Below, piece after piece: positions 20,210-33,333 of a stretch of 64,000 nt of DNA. A program made the translations under genes and the position numbers. Location: the NCBI RefSeq assembly GCF_901000735.1, contig NC_081544.1, positions 10,169,608-10,233,607 of the forward strand, read 5' to 3'. Under the pieces are notes generated by a model. It had not been told where the DNA came from, did not search any database, and saw only the letters and a program-made list of their open reading frames with translations. The DNA is from Corylus avellana (lineage: Eukaryota; Streptophyta; Magnoliopsida; Fagales; Betulaceae). The first letter of the stretch is position 1, and every line of letters starts with the position of its first letter.

Positions 20210-23200
20210 ATCTAATAGCATGGTTAAACTCACAGCTTCCAATTATTCAATTTGGAAGACTAGGATGGAAGATATTTTGTATTGCAAGGAATTGTTTGAC
20301 CCCATTGAGTTGAAAGGTGTCAAACCAGTTGCTGTAACCAACGATGATTGGAAGAAATTAAATAGGAAAGCCGTTGGATATATCAGGCAGTGGGTTGATC
20401 AAAGTGTCTTTTAGCACGTAGCTAACGAAGTTGATGCTTATGGTCTTTGGCAGAAGTTAGAGAGTCTTTATGAACGAAAGACTGCTCAAAACAAAGCCTT
20501 TGTGATAAGAAGGCTTGTGAATTTGAAGTACAAAGATGGGCATAGTGTTACGGAGCATCTGAGTAATTTTCAGGGAATGTTGAACGAGTTGTCTACCATG
20601 AAACTTGCATTAGATGATGAGGTGCAAGCATTACTTGTGTTGAGTTCTTTGCAAGACAGTTGGGAAATGTTGGTGGTGTCACTCAGTAATTCGGCTCCCA
20701 ATGGTGTGATAACTATGAGTATAGTAAAAGACAGCATGTTCAATGAAGAGGCAAGAAGGAAAGAGCAAGGTATTTCTTCTTATTCAGAGGCACTTGTTAT
20801 AGAAAGGTGGGGGAGAAGTAAAAGCAGAAAACCTCACAGGTATGACAGTCATGACAAGTCAAGAGGAAAGTCATATTCAAAAATGGACATAAAATGTTTT
20901 CACTGTGGCAAGCCTGGGCATATAAGAAGAGATTGCAGAAAGTTTAAAAGGGAACAGTTGAAAGGAAAAGACGAAGAACGTCAAGAAGAAAAAGACACTG
21001 CAGCAGTTGCATCTGATGGTGATGTGGTATTTGCTTTTGATGAAGCTTATGCTAATCTCGCATGTGATGAATCTATGTGAGTAGTTGATACAGTAGCATC
21101 TTTTCATATTACTCCACATAGAGATTTCTTCTCTTCCTACACCAGTGGCGATTTTGGTTGGGTTAGGATGGGAAATGAAGCAAAGTGTAAAGTTGTGGGA
21201 ATGGGAGATATACAACTAGAAACCAGCATTGGGTGCAAATTGATTCTCATGGATGTTAGGCATGTTCCTGAAATGCGCTTCAACTTGATTTCTATTGGGA
21301 AACTTGATGATGAAAGCTACCACAATTACCTTGGAGGTGGACAGTGGAAACTGAGCAAGGGTTCTCTTATCTTAGCCAGGGGAAAGAAGACCAACACTCT
21401 CTACAAAACAGCTGCAAGACTAGTCAAGGGAGATGCGATTGTTGTTGAGATTGAAAACTCCACTGAGCTATGGCACAAGAGGCTTGGTCACATGAGTGAG
21501 AAGGGACTTCAGATTCTCTCCAAGGAACAGCTCCTACCTAATAATAAAGGTACGTCACTAACGCCCTGTACTCATTGTCTTGTTGGAAAACAAAGAAGAG
21601 TTTCATTTCAAAAATCTTTTTCATCAAGAAAGTCTAATATTCTTGATTTAGTTCACACTGATGTCTGCACTATGAACACTAAAACACTAGGTGGTGCACT
21701 TTATTATGTAACTTTTATTGATGACCACTCTAGAAAGGTATGGGTGTTTGCTTTGAAAACCAAAGATCAGGTATTGGGTATGTTCAAAGTCTTTCATATG
21801 AAGGTTGAAAGAGAAACTGGAAGGCAGTTAAAATGCGTCCGTGCAGACAATGGTGGTGAATACAGAGGACCGTTTGAAGAGTATTGCAAAAGCCATGGGA
21901 TCAGGCTTGAGAAAACTGTGCCCAAGACTCCGCAGCATAATGGCGTAGCAGAGAGAATGAACAGAACCATCTGTGAGAGAATCAGGTGTATGCTCTCTCA
22001 TGCAAAATTGCCTAAACATTTTTGGGGTGAGGCAATGAGGACAGCAGTTGACTTGATAAATCTTCTCCTTCAGTTCCTTTGGAAGGTGACATTCCTCAAA
22101 GGGTTTGGACAGGGAAAGATGTTTCTTTTGAGCATTTGAGAGTGTTTGGCTGCAGGGCATTCGTCCATATTCCTAGAGATGAGAGGTTAAAGCTTGATAG
22201 CAAAGTCAAGCAATGTATCTTCATGGGTTATAGGCATGACGAGTTTGGTTACAGGTTATGGGATCCAGTTAATACGAAAATCATACGAAGCAGGGATGTC
22301 GTATTCTTTGAAGATCAAACCATTGAAGACTTGGATCAGAAAAATGCAGAGTCTCTCAGTGAATACCGTGTTGATTTGGATCTAGTTATTCCTCCTTGTG
22401 TGATGCATGATGAACACATTGGAGATGTACAAGAAGAACAGGTTGATACAGTTAGTGAAAATGGTGAGCCTGCAATTGATAATGCGGAGTCAGAAGAGCA
22501 TCTAAAGCAAGCTTCTTCAGAACCAGCCGTTGAGATTCAGTTGAGAAGATCTACCAAAAACCGACAGCCTTCCAGAACGTATTCAGTCAATGAGTATGTG
22601 TTACTTTCTGATGGGGGAGAGCCAGAAACTTATCAAGAGGTTATGCTACATGACCAGAAAAATCAATGGTTAGAATCCATGCAAGACGAGATGAAATCCT
22701 TGCATGAGAATCACACATATGATTTGGTGGAACTGCCTAAGGGTAAGAGAGCACTCAAGAATAACTGGGTGTTCAGATGCAAGATTGAACCAAACAGATC
22801 ACAGCCAAGGTACAAGGCGCGACTAGTTGTGAAGGGGTTCGGTCAAAAGAAGGGCATTGATTTTGATGAAATTTTCTCACCCGTGGTAAAGATGTCTTCT
22901 ATCAGAGTTGTTTTGAGTTTGGCTGCCAAAATGAATTTGGAGATCGAGCAACTTGATGGGAAGACTGCTTTCCTTCATGGTGATTTGGAGGAGGAAATTT
23001 ATATGGAGCAACCAGAGGGGTTCACAGCTAAAGGCAAAGAACACCTAGTGTGTCGGTTGAAAAAGAGCTTGTACGGACTCAAGCAGGCACCGAGACAATG
23101 GTATAAGAAGTTTGATTCTTTTATGGTTGATCATGGGTATGAGAGAACTACAGCAGATCATTGTGTGTTTGTGAAGAAATTCTCTGATGGAGAATTTATT

Positions 23201-24184
23201 ATTCTCTTGCTGTATGTGGACGACATGTTGATTGTTTGTCGTGACACTAGTAAAATTGACAGATTGAAGAAAGAATTGAGTAAGTCCTTTGCTATGAAGG
23301 ACTTGGGACCCGCAAAGCATATCCTTGGTATGAAGATCTCTCGTGATAGGAAGAAAGGAAAATTGTGGCTATCACAAGAGAGTTATATCGAGAAGGTATT
23401 GGACAGATTCAACATGAGCAAGGCAAAACCGGTGAGCTCTACACTTGCAGAACATTTGAAGTTGAGTTCAAAGCAAAGTCCTACAAGTGAGAAAGAAAAA
23501 GATGAAATGAAGAAAGTGCCTTACGCATCAGCCGTGGGTAGCTTGATGTACGCCATGGTGTGTACGAGGCCTGATATCGCTCATGCAGTTGGAGTTGTCA
23601 GTCGATTCCTTTCTAATCCTGGCAAAGAACATTGGGCAGCTGTGAAATGGATTCTCAGGTATCTTAGAGGTACTTTGAGAGTATGTTTGTGCTTCGGCAG
23701 TGGTCAACAGGTGCTTGATGGGTTTACAGACGCAGATATGGTTGGGGATATTGATTCTAGAAAATCTACTTCAAGGTACCTGATTACTTATTCAGGGGGA
23801 GCAATGTCATGGCAGTCCAGATTGCAGAAGTGTGTTGCTTTGTCTACCACAGAGGCAGAGTACATTGCTATCACTGAAGCGGCTAAAGAATTGTTATGGA
23901 TGAAAAAGTTCTTACAAGAATTGGGTCTACAGCAAGAGAGGTATGTGCTTTAGTGTGATAGTCAGAGTGCCATCCATCTCAGTAAGAATTCAACTTTCCA
24001 TTCAAGATCGAAACATATCGATGTTAAGTGTCATTGGATTCGTGATGCACTGGAGGATAAGCTGTTACAGATTGAGAAAATTCATACTGATGATAATGGG
24101 TCAGATATGATGACTAAACCGTTGCCTATGCAAAAGCTTGAAATTTGCAGAAGCACGGCGGGCTTGGTGGAGCCTCCCACATAA
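20210..24184 (+). pseudogene. copia gag-pol, copy 2, three stops and a frameshift
   Basis: Domains as in copy 1, with RT YVDD kept. It carries TAG at 20412-20414, TGA at 21078-21080 just before the protease (whose signature reads DTV instead of DTA), and TAG at 23951-23953 in RNase H. None of these is in copy 1, while the TAA of copy 1 at 5887 reads CAA here. The integrase frameshift near 22070 is shared. The last stop is at 24182-24184. Confidence 0.92.
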
Positions 24185-24200
24185 TCGGGAGGGGGAGATT

Positions 24201-24876
24201 TGTTGGGTGGTCCCTCTTATGTGGGGACCACATGGACTACAACAAAACAAAGAGTTTTGTTTGTAGTAAAACTCTAACACACTATACTTGTGTTTATAAG
24301 AGATAGAAAAGAAGAGAAAAACAAGAAGAAGAAAAAGAAGCAGTGCGGCGCAGGGAGAGAGAAAAAGAAAAAGAAAAAAAAAAAAGGTTTCGCTTTTTTC
24401 ACATCCGTCAGAGATTGGAAGGTCGTTTGTGGTTCGATCTTGATGCAATTTTAGAGTGTTGCTCCTGACGACGAGTGCTACGTATTGACTGGTGTCGATT
24501 GTTGGAATTCCTCTCCAATCGCTTGGTTGCTAATACCTACTTGGTGAGATCTTTCTTTATTCTTGTTGGAATCCACTTTAGGGTGATGAATTTATGTTTA
24601 ATCCAAGAATGCATGTATTCTTGATGATGTGATAACCTCTAGATATTTCTCTAGGGAAGACAATTGTAAACTCATTATTGTTGATAGTGGAAGATTTGAC
24701 TGGACTAAGTCCCGTGGTTTTTACCTTCGCATTGGAGGGTTTTCCACGTAAAAATCTTGGTGTCTTGCTTGTGGGTTTGCTTGATTATTATTTTGCTATT
24801 GTGTTACTATTTAATTTGCACAAAGAGGGGTAGATTAATTCCGCTAAGCATCTAAAATTGGTGTTCATCCCTAACA
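24201..24876 (+). repeat. 3' LTR of copia copy 2
   Basis: 676 bp, TGTTGGG...CCTAACA. In its GA-rich segment (AACAAGAAGAAGAAAAAG, then GCGGCGCAGGG) and at most variable sites it agrees with the 5' LTR of copy 1, not with the 3' LTR at the equivalent place. Confidence 0.92.
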
Positions 24877-24881
24877 TAAGG

Positions 24882-25814
24882 CTTGCATGTAAGGCGACTT
24901 CTTTTATACGGCTGGTGATTAATATTCTGCTTCCATTGGAGTTATAGGAAAAGCATCTTTTACCTCATTCCAGTCTTGGGTTTTCCAGATGTCGTCCATG
25001 ACTACTAAGTACCTCTTCCCTTGCAAGCATTTGTGCAACTTCTCTACTAGGAACACTTTTGCATGTTCCTCACTCATCCCTTTGAGTTTCGTTGTCAACT
25101 CATCTGATATTGGCATCTGAGATTTTAAAATTTGAAGCAATAATTCACTGGTTTTGAGATACATACACCCATACACGGCAATGAAAGTGGCTCTTAACGT
25201 GATCATTATTGTAGATTTTTCTTGCAAGAGTGGTCTTTCCCAGCCCACCCATGCCAACGATTGAAATGACATCAAGATTTGAATTCTCTGTTTCATAAGT
25301 AAGTTGATTCGCCAATGTATAAGAGTCATTAACGAAGCCCACCACTTCATCTTCCTCGACGTATCTCCTACGTCTGTGCATTGCCTTCTCTGTTTCTGTA
25401 TCTACACTTATTTCATCTTTTTCAATTTCGTACTTTTCTATATTGTCATAGATTTTTTTGATCTCTTTGTTGAGGCCTTCTATCTTCTTTGCAACATCAC
25501 GGAGCATTTTTGCATGCATAATGCCATAGACTATCTTCCCTGCAATATTCCTCTTCCTTTGTTCTTCGACTTTGAGGATAAACGTGTCGATAACATCCTC
25601 AGCCTCATAAGCAAACTTCTGTGATTTGCCTGACTAACACCTTCACATTTTCATGCTTGCCTTGTTTCACATTGGAGTTCTCAAGGAAGATATTTATCCT
25701 CTCAAGCTCCCTTTGAAATGACTTGACTTCATCTTCAACTTCAGAAAGGAAACTTGCTCCTTGTATGAGTAGGGGTAGTTGCTGTAGAAGAACATTAACG
25801 ACATTGTCGGCCAT
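24882..25814 (-). pseudogene. CNL resistance gene 5' part, copy 2
   Basis: Translation-identical to the relic at 7403-8335: Rx-type coiled coil from 25814 downward, P-loop VGMGGLGKTTLAR, kinase-2 YLVVMDDIW, and the same three frameshifts. It is probably the same locus assembled twice. Its LRR half is not present next to this copy because the contig starts inside copia. Confidence 0.9.
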
Positions 25815-25843
25815 TGTTGCTTGTCTTCCCTCCTCCTATTTTT

Positions 25844-25844
<1 letters not shown>

Positions 25845-25876
<32 letters not shown>
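25845..25876. repeat. (CT)16 microsatellite, copy 2
   Basis: Same length as the run at 8366-8397. A fast-mutating repeat of equal length fits a very recent duplication or a single locus. Confidence 0.85.
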
Positions 25877-25879
<3 letters not shown>

Positions 25880-26163
25880 GGGGATTTTCTCTTGGTTGGG
25901 GCCGGTATTGATTAAGGAGAAGGCACCCACAGGTTCAAAATTAACAACAGTGCTTCACATTTCAAACATGGAGATCGAGTAGCTGTTGAGAGACAAGAAG
26001 AGATATGGAAAGCAACTCTCCAAAATAAGAACAGTGGACAATCACCAAAACAAAAAATAAATAAGAACATTGGATATATAAAAATAAATAAATAAAAAAA
26101 ATAAAAAATAAAAACAGTGGACACTATTTCCACGTTGCTTCCACAAAATAAGAATAATTCAAG

Positions 26164-26201
<38 letters not shown>

Positions 26202-26689
26202 TGACAAACAACCTAAAATACAAAATACATAAAACATTTTTCAACATATTAAAAAAGTGTACATGTATGTTATACTAAAACACATTTTTTTAAATATAAA
26301 ACAAAAAATATATACCTCCAAAATACATTAACAATCAATCCTATTTTTTTTTCTAATTTAGCTTCTCACTTCTTGAAAATACCATACATCACACTCTAAA
26401 TATTTCTCCACTGTATTTATTTTTTAATAACTTTTAAAATACTTTTTCAGTTAGAAACTCAATTGTTTATGTTTTAACTACTCTTTTTTCTTTTTCTTTT
26501 TTTGTCTTAAAAATATAAAATAAAAATAAAAATAAAAACAACTCATTTTTTAAAAAACACCCCACATCCCACCCTTTCAATTTTTTCACTACTTTATTGA
26601 AATTATAGTCTTAATAATATTATATCTATTGTTTTATTTAATATCATCTTTTTTTTTTTCTTCTCCATATATGGAGAGTATAACAAATG

Positions 26690-26857
26690 GGAAATGCTAT
26701 GTGTTCTTCTAATATTCTCCTAGTATTCTTTAAATATGATGTAACTTTTAAAATTATCGTTGAATTTAAGATTGTCATTATTGATTTTTAATCTATTGGT
26801 GATTTTAAAAGTCACATCATAGTTGGAAGGACACCAGAAGAACACTTAGCATTTTCC
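26690..26857. mobile_element. MITE-like foldback element, copy 2
   Basis: Same as 9207-9374, carried along in the duplicated block. Confidence 0.65.
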
Positions 26858-28094
26858 TTAATTAAATTTTTAAAAAAAATGCTATAGTTGCAGGGTAGAT
26901 TTCGAGAATAACTTTAACAAATTTTAAGATTGGCGTGGCAATAACTAGTTCAATGCAAAGAGCATTAGCACTAGCCTAGGCAAAGTTTTTCCAGCTTTTA
27001 GCTATATTTTTTATTTTAACTATTCATTTTACAAAACATTATATTTCAATTTCTAAATATTTTTCTATTTTATTTAGATATTTTCTTTATCATTTTTATA
27101 TTCATTTAAAAAAAAAATACAAAATTAATCCATGAAGTTATACTATTAACAAGGGAAAAATATAAAAAATTTCCCTAAACTAACTGTTATTTTAAAATTA
27201 ACTGCATTAATGGATAAGTATGCTAAAGTAATACATAAAATTATCAAAGTGTGTCAAAAATGCCACTTTTTTTTAATTATATTGCTATAACACCCTTATT
27301 TTCTAGATTAAAAAATATATAAATATATCAAATTTAAAAATTACTTTAAAAAAATAAAATAAAATAAAGGTGACTGCCTCTTGGGGAGAAGCCACCCCAG
27401 CCCATGGGCAAAAAGGATCCTTTCTATTGCACATGAAATAAAAAAGATTCATTAGTGCATTTAGGAAGATAATATTGTCCATTTGTTTTTTGGGCAAAAT
27501 ATTTTTGACAAGTATGCTCTCTTAGTTGCACTAAATAGATATAATGAAATGAAAAGAATCTGTTTCCGCCCATAGGAGGGTCAAGAGGTGGCCAGGGATG
27601 GCGTGCAGCTACCCTATGGGCTAGCATGGCCACACGGGACACCCCCACCTCTGGCAAGCCACCCCCCTCTCCAAGGGATGGATACATTAAAAAATAATGT
27701 ATTTGATTTTTTGCTTGATTTTTTTTATTTTTATTTTTATTTTTAATCTCAAAATAAATCATTAAAAAATAATTCAATACACAAAAGCATCACAAAACCT
27801 TATCTCACTCAAACACTTTTCAAAACTAAAACATTCAGGTGAATAAAAAAAGAATTTGGCGAGCCTAGCAATTGTAGCAAAGCCATAAATTACTGTAGCT
27901 TTTTTTTTTTTTTTTTTTTTCCTAGAATTAGAAGCTTAGAATGATTTGTGTTATATATCTAATGGGTTATGAAATATTTATTAATTTGCATCTTGAATTA
28001 TGTTTATATCAATTTTTTTGTACTATTACAAATTACAAAATATTAAATATATTAAATGGTAGATATCCATTTTTCTTGATAGGGGGAAGTCCAG

Positions 28095-28900
28095 TTGGTG
28101 AGTAGGGGAAAGGTAAGAGCATTTATGATGGCTTAGTCCGTTTTCGATGCAAAATGAAAAACCAAAATCTATTTTTGCTATTTTAATTAACTAATTTTCG
28201 AAAACTTATTCCTCAGCTTATCTAAATTTTTTTCACTATTTTATGAAAATAATATGCTTTTTATTTTTTTTTTATTTTTTATTTTTTAATAAAACTCATC
28301 TCCATCAAAAACACCGAATTAAGCAAAATGACTAACCAAACTCATAACCTTTTCAACCTTTTTAACTTGAGTTGACTTAAGCCCCCTGATCCTAATGCAG
28401 TTCTCAAAAATATTGCAAAAGAAGAACAGAAAGATACTCAGAAATCCATACACAAAACCCACAAAAGCACCTAAAGCTACGACAAAAATGGAAAGCAGAA
28501 GGAGAAAAAGAAAACCCAAAAGAAATCATTTCATGGGTCTATCAATTGAACCTACAAATTCCATGGGTATCGACAATAAGGCAACCAAATTTTCACCCAT
28601 TAATTCAAGAAGCAAAACAGAGGAAAGACTTTGAAAGAGATAGAAATTACAGTACCAAAACAGATGGTGGAAATAAAATATTACCCAAACAGAGGAAAGA
28701 CCCATAACTGCAATCTCACAAAACTTCCAGGAATCCAACCCACAACAGATTCGAAACCCATTACAGGAATCCACTTCATTTTTTTTTTTTTTCTTTTTTT
28801 TTTGATGATCATAGCCGTTAATTTTGAGATTCTTGTTATGAGGCATATTCATAAAGGACTTTTTAAGAAACATATATCATGATTTTTGAAAGGCTTATAG
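28095..28900. other. Unique AT-rich region, no gene recognised
   Basis: A GAGCATTTATGATGG motif near 28118 resembles the end of a common plant MITE type, but the other end is unclear. Lys/Phe-rich frames at 28395-28873 come from A and T runs and match no family I know. Confidence 0.4.
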
Positions 28901-31292
28901 ATGAAATGTTGTGTGCGGACCACCAAGATTTTTATCTACTTACTAATCAAGTGTTCATGAATATGTAATGTCTTGTGAAAACCTAGAAGTAGTTATTAAA
29001 CTAAATCATTATTTTGTTGTGAGACCTATAAGATATGATGAAAGTTTAATGCTAAAAGACATTCATTTATTGCCCGTTGTAATCTCAATTTAAGCTTTTT
29101 TTTTGTTTTTTTGCATTGTATTTTTGTTTGTTTTTCATTTGTTTTCATTTGTGTACATTTCTTTTGTGAAAAATTTCAATAAGACAAAAATATGTTACTT
29201 TTATTGTTTTCTTTTCTTTCGTTTGTCTTCTGCACCTACATAGTCCATTAATTTCTCATGTTTCTTTCATAGATTTAATTCCTTGTGTCTTGGAATGTTC
29301 TTAATATGCATGAGATGAAAATTTGCTCAATAGACTTATTATTGTGGTTACCTAAAGTCTAAGCTTATGTGGTACATTTTGCCTTTACTTACTCTTTTGT
29401 GCACATTTAAGCTGAATTTGAGGTTATTTCTTAACTTTAAATGTGAGGAATGTTAGGTAACTAGATGAGGTTTTGAGTAGTCATATTTTTTTTGCAAATT
29501 GACCATACGCTAGTTGAACTTAGGGCTTAAAAATTTATGCTTTCCTCCTTTTGTGATAAACATCAAAAGTTTAAAACACTTTCTTAAAGAGAAAAAGAAG
29601 TAAAATGTAATAACAAAAAAAAAATTCAAAATATCATGTTTCGTATGGAATTTATTTGACTGTGTCAAACTTGTACAAATTTTTTTAAAAAAAGGAATAT
29701 ATTGGATGAGAGTGGCTTGGCCCTAGTATAATAAGGTTTGACTTTTGATTTGATATACTTGTCAAAACCTTATGTTGGTAAAACTTTCCCTTCGTGTTGT
29801 AAGTTGGTAATTTTTTTCATTTGATGGCTTACACACACACACATACACACACCACACAAGCATAGGTTAAATAGAATATTTTGTCTTTTGCTTGGGTTAA
29901 GCAATATGAGTTCCTTGCCATTTCTAGTCTCATGTATATTTTGCATATTTTGAGCATGTTTGGGATATTCATTGTTGAAATACATGAGTCATTGATGCGT
30001 GTATCATGTGTGTTCATTTGGCTTTTGAGGGGAGAAACATGTTTTGCTTTTTTAGCTTCTTGTTGATTATTGAGTCATATGTTGAGGGGGAGTTTTTGGT
30101 GATGTGTGTTCATCATCTTACATTCTACATCATTTTTTTTTGTGATCATGACTTTTATTTATGTATTCTTGTTTCACATATGCTTGAATGTATTTTGTCA
30201 AGTGTTTCAGGAAACATGAAGACATTTTGTTATTCTATGACAAAAAGGGGAAGTAAATATGGGGAGATGATGGGATTAGCTTAACATTTTGGTTTTGTCA
30301 CCGAATTGCCAAAGGGGGAGTTTGTTAGTTCTTGTGTTGGCTTAATTTAGTTCCAAAATGCAAAAGTTACTGTCCACCGGCTCAAACACTGATATAGAAT
30401 GCTCAGAATCAAATCTCCACCATTCATAATGTAAACTCATGTGTCATGAACGTCTCTGCAAAATTTTAGCTCAATCGAACCACAAACGCTCATCGATCAG
30501 AGCTGTTGATCAAGGCTAAACAACATTTCCAAAATGCGGTTTTCTCCCCACTGCAGGCCATGTTCGGACACGGTGCTAGGTTGTCCGGACACGCGTTCTA
30601 TCAAGCATATTTTTCCTCCGCAAGGCTCTGTCTAGACCGCCCATTAACCTATCCGGACGCCCCGTATGTAATATGCCAAAAAACCTGTTTTTAGTGGACC
30701 CAGGTCTAAGGCTTGATATACTGATATATATATATACATCATTATAAAAGATAGAGGCATGAATTTCACCCCTAGAGAGTTCGTCAGAGGCTGTGCTAAG
30801 AGAGATCATATGTGGTGAGCGTTAAATTGAATTTTTTAGAGTTTTAGTTATTCCTTTGATAAATCTATAGTTAAGAAGTCTATCGAAAGGATCCGATAAA
30901 GGAGAATCACGTTGAAGAAGATTGTGAGTAAGGAGACGAGTTGTAGGCTTGTCGATCTTACAGCGCCAAGGTCTTGCAAAGGGTTGTAAGTGTTTCTAGT
31001 GTCTGTAATCTCTGGATAATCTTTTGATAGTGATTTCCTGAGTTTGGTTGCCCCGGAGAGGTTTTATTTTTAGATCGGTTTCTAAAAGGTTTTATCTTCG
31101 TAACCAAAATATCTGTATCTGCCTCTTTATTGGTTTATATATTTTAAGTGATTGAATTGTTTATTACTTTATAGTATTAATTTCGCATAAATTGTGATAA
31201 ACAAGTTTTTGGAGTCGACATAGCATTTTTCAGTAGCTTCGGTGTTGGTGGCAGAGGGCTGGACTGCAAGCCTCTCGTTGGCCACCCCAACA
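28900..31292 (+). mobile_element. SIRE-like copia element, 3' end only
   Basis: Non-coding 3' region of a SIRE/Maximus-type element (pyrimidine-rich tracts, a GGGGGAG motif near 30087, a CCAAAGGGGGAG polypurine tract at 30309-30320), followed by a TG...CA LTR. No coding domains are preserved and the left boundary is approximate. A (CA)n tract lies at 29830-29855. Confidence 0.6.
30323..31292 (+). repeat. SIRE-like LTR, about 970 bp
   Basis: Starts TGTTAGTTC directly after the polypurine tract and ends CACCCCAACA. A TATATATATATA stretch at about 30724-30736 could serve as the promoter TATA. GTCCGGAC-type short palindromes occur near 30587-30660. No second LTR lies in the window. Confidence 0.65.
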
Positions 31293-33302
31293 GAACCAAT
31301 CTATCCCCTTTCAATTTCCAATATTTTCCCTTGGTTTGCCTTGAGCCTCTTGATCAGAATCTTCCCTTTCAATTTCCCAACTCCAAGTCGTCAATGATCA
31401 CAACTATGCTTCTTTACCTTGAGCCTTATAACAATTTCAATAACTGAGATCAACTACCAACCGTCCAAGTGAGCATAGTAGCATTGGTCAACCTTAATAA
31501 TTCCTCGCTTAACATGAGATTTCTACGACTGGAACTCATGTGACTTTGATATTATTTATTAGATTGAGTTTTTGACCATTTTTTCTAAAAATTAATGAAA
31601 ACGAAATCATTTTATAACATTTAAAATCGTACCTCGTAAGGCATATTCTAAAGTCCGTCCAAGTGAACAGCAATATTGTTGAACCTCAACAACTATACTT
31701 AAATGTAATGTGAATTTTATTATGGCAATAAATAAATGAACCAACCAATAAATAAAAAATATATTATTCTAAAAATAACTTTCAAAATTCCTAATGTAAA
31801 TGAGTATATGCTACTTGCTACCCTGTGTCCCTGTCCGTCTCTGTCCCCAGAAGCACCTGTCCCCCTCACAAGTGGTTTTCCCTTTTCCAGTCCACACCGA
31901 TAAGGCGATAATTCAAGGACGAGATATTTGACTGTATGGAGATGCCGTATTGCATTTAATAGCCGGCCCCGCACTTGAACAACTTGTAAACTGTTCGGTA
32001 GCGACAAGTCGTCCACGTTTGTAGGATGCACGTTGCCAGGACTCTGACTATTTGTCGTAATAAACTTGGCAAATTTTAGTAAAAAAAAATAACTAAAAAT
32101 ACACGTTTTTTTATTTTAACTATCCACTTTTTAAACTAACCTTAGTAATCTCACTATTTTAACTATTAACTTTCACTATTTTATTTAAATATTCTTTTTC
32201 AAATACTTCTTTATATATATTTTTTACTTTTTCAAAAAATATGAAAGGAGAGAGAAAAATTATATTATTTTTTATTCATTTGGTGTGTAAATAGTACATT
32301 CACTCACCATTAATTTTGGACTAAAAAAGTGAAGCTAAAAATGGAAGATTTTAGTCACTTTTATTAAATTACATCACTAAAATAACCAAAAAATAGTTTT
32401 AATGAGGCTACAAGGAATGCTCTTAGCCGCCTAAAAGTGCCTTCCTATTTTCCAACGGATTATAAATTGGATTATTAAAAAAAATAAAACATCTAACTAT
32501 GTCATTTTTTTTTTTTCACAGGTGAATTAGAATTCTCTCCAGTTTATTTAAACAGGAAGATATCTAGTTAGTTCAATTTGAGGGGTATTTTTATTCCCTC
32601 AAAAGATTAAAATACGAAAATACTCTTCAAATAAAACTAATTAAATACTCTCGAGTTTATTTAACTGAAGAGGATGCAGTTCTGGCAACGTGAATTTACA
32701 ACTTTGTAATGCATTCTATTGGCAATCAATAAATCGAAACCATATTTTTCAAGGCAAATCAATGAACAAACGAACCAACCACTTTAATTCAAGCCATTCG
32801 CACCATTTATTTAAGACTCAGTTTAGAATTGGCATAAAATTGATTTCAGCTTATCGTTTTCTTGGCAATTTGTAATCCCAAATCCTTCACTTTCGATCTT
32901 TGTTTTCTTTCTATGGATCGTTCTCTTATTCATAAAATGTTTCTTATCGAGTCAGACTCTGACAAAGAGTTGGAGATAATTGCAAAACTTGTTATGAAAA
33001 AGGAAATATCAACATCACGTAGTCCTTCCAAACAAATATATATATATTAATTTACAATCAAACCCAACCAAAGATGAAACAAGAAATAAATAATGGCAAT
33101 TTGAAGCAACCTTGCTATACTTGAAGAAAGTTGTGGATGGCGGACAACGGACAGAAAAGAACAATTCTCTCTTTGTGGCTTCTCTCTCAACTCGCTCCGT
33201 GGTTGTGTGACGAAAAGAAATATGGAAGGGAAGAAAAAGTAAAAGTGGAGAGGATGAAACTTATTGATAAATACCCTATGGAGGGAAAAAAAAAAAGGAG
33301 AG

Positions 33303-33333
<31 letters not shown>

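Larger units (their letters stand above)
20210..24876 (+). mobile_element. Ty1/copia element, copy 2, 5' end missing in gap
   Basis: Same insertion as copy 1: the 3' LTR is followed by the same TAAGG and the same CNL sequence. The 5' LTR, primer site and first codons are absent because the contig starts inside gag. Confidence 0.92.
20210..28094 (+). repeat. 7.9-kb duplicated block, copy 2
   Basis: Matches 2722-10613 to the base at both ends. The 3.2 kb outside the copia element differs at only a few simple-sequence sites: one extra TAA unit, an A-run interruption and the T-run length. The copia part carries about 30 substitutions. Beyond 28094 the sequence continues uniquely where copy 1 hits its gap. 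Confidence 0.93.

Noticed and set aside
19632..20414. Long frame joining a resistance-gene coiled coil to copia gag
   Set aside because: It reads through 100 N of unknown length. The right side is ordinary copia gag starting at a contig edge.
20210..24876. Copy 2 of copia as an independent insertion
   Set aside because: It has the same target site, TAAGG and CNL flank as copy 1, so it is the same insertion event seen twice.
28526..28873. 115-codon minus-strand frame with a Lys run
   Set aside because: It is created by poly-T and A-rich tracts. There is no recognisable domain, promoter or splice context.
31720..32031. Minus-strand 103-codon frame as a leucine-rich-repeat fragment
   Set aside because: Leu spacing does not fit the LRR consensus over more than one unit, and no resistance-gene text is adjacent. 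Left as unrecognised.
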